In this document: positions 59,961 through 64,000 of the stretch, piece after piece
How positions within the stretch are numbered: the first letter of the stretch is position 1
Layout: the number at the start of each line of letters is the position of its first letter
NCBI GenBank assembly: GCA_947471745.1
Contig: CANJKZ010000505.1
Location: 672,520-736,519, forward strand
Length of the DNA stretch: 64,000 nucleotides
Direction: 5' to 3'
Source: Closterium sp. Naga37s-1
Taxonomy: Eukaryota > Streptophyta > Zygnematophyceae > Desmidiales > Closteriaceae
The notes under the pieces: model-generated
What the model was told of the DNA's origin: nothing
The model's input: the letters and a program-made list of their open reading frames with translations, nothing else
Databases searched by the model: none
Program-made: the position numbers and the translations under genes

Positions 59961-61140
59961 GTCTTAGCGTGTGCAAAATTTCAAGAACAAGGGCCTAGCG
60001 AGTGCAAAATTGCAAGAACAAGTGCCTAGCGTGTGCAAATTTTCAAGAACAAGGGCCTAGCGTGTGCAAAATTGCAAAAGCAAGGGCCTAGCGAGTGCAA
60101 AAATTGCAAGAACAAGGACCTAGCGTGTGCAAAATTTCAAGAGCAAGGGCCTAGTGTGTGCAAAATTGCAAGAACAAGGGCCTAGCGAGTGCAAAATTGC
60201 AAGAACAAGGGCCTAGCGTGTGCAAAATTTCAAGAACAAGGGCCTAGCGTGTGCAAAATTGCAAAAACAAGGGCCTAGCGTGTGCAAAATTGCAAGAACA
60301 AGGGCCTAGCGTGTGCAAAATTGCAAGAACAAGGGCCTAGCGTGTGCAAAATTTCAAGAACAAGGGCCTAGCGTGTGCAAAATTGCAAGAACAAGGGCCT
60401 AGCGTGTGCAAAATTGCAAGAACAAGGGCCTAGCGTGTGCAAAACTGCAAAAACAAGGGCCTAGCGTGTGCAAAATTTCAAGAACAAGGGCCTAGCATGT
60501 GCAAAATAGCAAGAACAAGGGCTTTGCGTGTGTGAAATAGCAAGAACAAGGTCTTAGCGTGTGCAAAATTTCAAGAACAAGGGCCTAGCGAGTGCAAAAT
60601 TGCAAGAACAAGTGCCTAGCGTGTGCAAATTTTCAAGAACAAGGGCCTAGCGTGTGCAAAATTGCAAAAGCAAGGGCCTAGCGAGTGCAAAATTGCAAGA
60701 ACAAGGACCTAGCGTGTGCAAAATTTCAAGAGCAAGGGCCTAGTGTGTGCAAAATTGCAAGAACAAGGGCCTAGCGAGTGCAAAATTGCAAGAACAAGGG
60801 CCTAGCGTGTGCAAAATTTCAAGAACAAGGGCCTAGCGTGTGCAAAATTGCAAAAACAAGGGCCTAGCGTGTGCAAAATTGCAAGAACAAGGGCCTAGCG
60901 TGTGCAAAATTGCAAGAACAAGGGCCTAGCGTGTGCAAAATTTCAAGAACAAGGGCCTAGCGTGTGCAAAATTGCAAGAACAAGGGCCTAGCGTGTGCAA
61001 AATTTCAAGAACAAGGGCTTTGCGTGTGTGAAAAAGCAAGAACAAGGGCCTAGCATGTGCAAAAAATATAGAACAAGGGCTTTGCGTGTGTGAAATAGCA
61101 AGAACAAGGGCTTAGCGTGTGCAAAATTTCAAGAACAAGG
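59961..61140. repeat. Tandem duplication with 590-bp period
   Basis: GGTCTTAGCG units at about 59961 and 60551 are 590 bp apart, and GGACCTAGCG at 60116 and 60705 are 589 bp apart (19 units). The one-base difference is an extra A in the unit near 60100. The right boundary is approximate. Confidence 0.8.
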
Positions 61141-61439
61141 GCCTAGCGAGTGCAAAATTGCAAGAACAAGTGCCTAGTGTATGCAAAATTTCAAGAACAA
61201 GGGCCTAGCGTGTGCAAAATTGCAAAAGCAAGGGCCTAGCGAGTGCAAAATTGCAAGAAAAAGGGCCTAGCGTGTGCAAAATTTCAAGAGCAAGGGCCTA
61301 GTGTGTGCAAAATTGCAAGAACAAGGGCCTAGCGAGTGCAAAATTGCAAGAACAAGGGCCTAGCGTGTGCAAAATAGCAAGAACAAGGGCCTAGCGTGTG
61401 CAAATTGCAAGAACAAGGGCCTAGCGTGTGTAAAATTGC

Positions 61440-64000
61440 AAGAACAAGGGCCCTAGCGTGTGCAAAATTTCAAGAGCAAGGGCCCTACGCGTGTGCAAAA
61501 TTTCAAGAAAAAGGCTAGGTGTGCAAAATTGCAAAACAAGGGGCCTAGCGTGTGCAAAATTGCAAGAACAAGGGCCTAGCGTGTGCAAAATTTCAAGAAC
61601 AAGGGCCTAGGTGTGCAAAATTGCAAGAACATGTGCCTAGCGTGTGCAAAATTGCAAGAACAAGGGGCCTAGCGTGTGCAAAATTGCAAGAACAAGGGCC
61701 TAGCGTGTGCAAAATTGCAAGAACAAGGGCCTAGCGTGTGCAAAAATTGCAAGAACAAGGGCCTAGCGTGTGCGAAAATTGCAAGAACAAGGGCCTAGCG
61801 TGTGCAAAATTAGCAAGAAACAAGGGCCTAGCGTGTGCAAAATTGCAAGAACAAGGGCCTAGCAGTGTGCAAAATTGCAAGAACAAGGGCCTAGCCGTGT
61901 GCAAAGTGCAAGAACAAGGGCCTAGCGTGTGCAAAATTGCAAGAACAAGGGCCTAGCGTGTGCAAAATTGCAAGAACAAGGGCCTAGCGTGTGCAAAATT
62001 GCAAGAACAAGGGCCTAGCTGTGCAAAATTGCAAGAACAAGGCCTAGTAGCGTGTGCAAATTGGCAAGAACAAGGGCCTAGCGTGTGCAAAATTGCAAGA
62101 ACAAGGGCCTAGCGTGTGCAAAATTGCAAGAACAAGGCCTAGCTGATGTCATGCCAAATTGCAAGAACAAGGGCCTAGCGTGTGCAAAATTGCAAGAACA
62201 AGGGCCTAGCGTGTGCAAATTGCAAGAACAAGGCCTAGCGTGTACAAAATTTGCATAGAACAAGGGCTAGCGTGTGCAAAAATTTCAAGAACAAGGGCCG
62301 AAGCTGGGTGCAAAATTTTAAAGAAACAAGGGCCTAGCGTGTGCAAAATTGCAAAAACAAGGGCCTAGCGTGTGCAAAATTGCAAGAAATGCAAGGTCCT
62401 CTCCTAGGTGTGCAAAATTTCAAGAACAAGGGCCTAGCCGTGTGCAAAAAATTGCAAGAACATGTGCCCTAGCGTGTGCAAAATTTGCAAGACAAGGGCC
62501 TCCCTAGCGTGTGCAAAATTGGCAAGAACAAGGGACCTAGTGTGTTGCAAAATTGCAGGAACAAGGGACTAGGCCCCTACGCGTGTGCAAAATTTCAAGA
62601 ACCAAGGGCCTAGCATGTGCGAAATTGAAAGAACAAGGGCCCTACGCGTGTGCAAAATAGCAAGAACCAAGTGCCTAGCCGTGTGCAAAATTGCAAGAAC
62701 AAGGGCCTAGCGTGTGCAAAATTTCAAGAACAAGGGCCTAGCGTGTGCGAAATTGAAAGAACAAGGGCCTAGCGTGTGCAAATTGCAAGAACAAGGGCTA
62801 GCGTGTGCAAAATTGCAAGAACAAGGGCCTAGCATGTGCAAAATTTCAAGAACAAGGGCCTAGCGTGTGCAAAATGCAAGAACAAGGGCCTAGCGTGTGC
62901 AAAATTGCAAGAACAAGGCCTAGCGTGTGCAAAATGCAAGAACAAGGGCCTAGCGTGTGCAAAATTGCAAGAACAAGGGCCTAGCATGTGCAAAATTTCA
63001 AGAACAAGGGCCTAGCGTGTGCAAATTGCAAGAACAAGGGCCTAGCGTGTGCAAAATTGCAAGAACAAGGGCCTAGCGTGTGCAAATTGCAAGAACAAGG
63101 GCCTAGCGTGTGCAAAATTGCAAGAACAAGGGCCTAGCGTGTGCAAAATAGCAAGAACAAGGGCCTAGCGTGTGCAAAATGCAAGAACAAGGGCCTAGCG
63201 TGTGCAAAATTGCAAGAACAAGGGCCTAGCGTGTGCAAATTCAAGAACAAGGGCCTAGCGTGTGCAAAATTAAGAACAAGGGCCTAGCGTGTGCAAAATT
63301 GCAAAAACAAGGGCCTAGCGTGTGCAAAATTGCAAGAACAAGGGCCTAGCGTGTGCAAAATTGCAAGAACAAGGGCCTAGCGTGTGCAAAATTGCAAGAA
63401 CATGGGCCTAGCGTGTGCAAAATTGCAAGAACAAGGGCCTAGCGTGTGCAATTGCAAGAACAAGGGCCTAGTGTGTGCAAAATTGCAAGAACAAGGGCCT
63501 AGCGTGTGCAAATTTTCAAGAACAAGGCCTAGCATGTGCAAAATTGCAAGAACAAGGGCCTAGCGTGTGCAAAATGCAAGAACAAGGGCCTAGCGTGTGC
63601 AAAATTGCAAGAACAAGGGCCTAAGCAGTGTGTGCAAAATTTCAAGAACAGGGCCTAGCGTGTGCAAAAGTGCAAGAACAAGGGCCTAGCGTGTGCAAAA
63701 TTGCAAGAACAAGGGCCTAGCGTGTGCAAAATTGCAAGAACAAGGCCTAGCGTGTGCAAAATTGCAAGAACAAGGGCCTAGCGTGTGCAAAATTGCAAGA
63801 AAAGGGCCTAGCGTGTGCAAAATTGCAAGAACAGGGCCTAGCGTGTGCAAAATTGCAAGAACAAGGGCCTAGCGTGTGCAAAATTGCAAGAACAAGGGCC
63901 TAGCGTGTGCAAAATTGCAAGAACAAGGGCCTAGCGTGTGCAAAATACAAGAACAAGGGCCTAGCGTGTGCAAAATTGCAAGAACAAGGGCCCTAGCGTG
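61440..64000 (+). other. Indel-rich stretch of the satellite
   Basis: Still 31-bp satellite, but one-base and short indels appear in a large share of units: GGGCCCTAGCG, AACAAGGCCTAG, GTGCAAATTGC, GTGCAAAATGC, and inserted bits such as CTGATGTCATGCC near 62142 and CCTCTCCTAGG near 62398. In the preceding 25 kb such length changes are rare. Homopolymer-type errors dominate, so read-consensus error near a contig end is the simplest reading. A genuinely degenerate array edge is the alternative. Confidence 0.8.

Larger units (their letters stand above)
36494..64000 (+). repeat. 31-bp satellite, right arm (inverted orientation)
   Basis: About 27.5 kb of the same 31-bp unit, reverse-complemented relative to 9344-36474 and running off the window. 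Roughly 890 units. Common variants mirror those of the left arm (TTTCAAG, TAGCAAG, GCGAGTG, GCATGTG, GGGCTTAGCG). GGGCTTTGCGTGTGTGAAA and GCGAAATTGAAAGAAC units are conspicuous here. Apparent 60-70 codon frames arise where the CTAG stop is altered to CTTTG or CCTTG. No gene or transposon interrupts this arm. Confidence 0.96.

Noticed and set aside
28804..62263. Many 60-72 codon Cys/Lys-rich frames in the 31-bp satellite as small cysteine-rich peptides
   Set aside because: They arise where the palindromic CTAG stop is mutated in one of every three units. They appear on both strands and are copied wherever the array is duplicated.
9344..64000. CRISPR-like appearance: hundreds of 31-bp direct repeats
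   Set aside because: Units abut head to tail with no unique spacers, and no cas genes are present. The LTR elements show a eukaryotic genome.

Overview
The window is almost entirely satellite DNA from a eukaryotic nuclear genome, with two LTR retroelements nested in it and no host gene that I can support. The only real protein-coding gene is the Ty1/copia polyprotein. Both retroelements carry a primer-binding site matching the 3' end of initiator-Met tRNA (TGGTATCAGAG), as is usual in plants. A streptophyte (plant or charophyte alga) is therefore my best guess, but nothing here fixes the species.

Layout. (1) 1-9264: a GC-rich 28-bp minisatellite with a GGGGCGGGG core, about 330 units, G-rich on the + strand, containing tandemly duplicated blocks of 2174 and 1478 bp. 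(2) 9265-9343: about 80 bp of unique GC-rich sequence between the two satellites. (3) 9344-36474: a second, unrelated 31-bp satellite with core CTAGGCCCTTGTTCTTG in this orientation. It is interrupted at 13531-13907 by a 377-bp TRIM-like element and at 18234-24725 by a full-length 6492-bp copia element. Higher-order blocks of about 1778 and 2.5 kb lie between 26.7 and 35.4 kb. (4) 36468-36493: a point where the 31-bp satellite reverses orientation. It carries a small inverted repeat and an 11-nt match to the plant-type telomere repeat (AAACCCTAAAC). (5) 36494-64000: the same 31-bp satellite in the opposite orientation, with its own higher-order blocks. From about 61.4 kb to the end of the window, single-base and short indels become far more frequent, which looks like poor consensus quality or a decaying array edge.

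The copia element is on the minus strand. Its 869-bp LTRs differ at about 3 sites, the target duplication is TTTTG, and one uninterrupted gag-pol frame keeps every catalytic residue I could check. It looks young and possibly autonomous.

The most unusual object is the 377-bp element at 13.5 kb. It has two identical 142-bp LTRs, a GCTAG target duplication, a G7 polypurine tract and an initiator-Met primer site. A tRNA-like segment with perfect box A and box B motifs straddles its 5' LTR/primer-site boundary. That arrangement suggests a chimera of an LTR element and a Pol III unit.

Long apparent reading frames in the satellites, including one of 1295 codons, are explained by repeat arithmetic (28 and 31 both leave remainder 1 on division by 3) and should not be read as genes.
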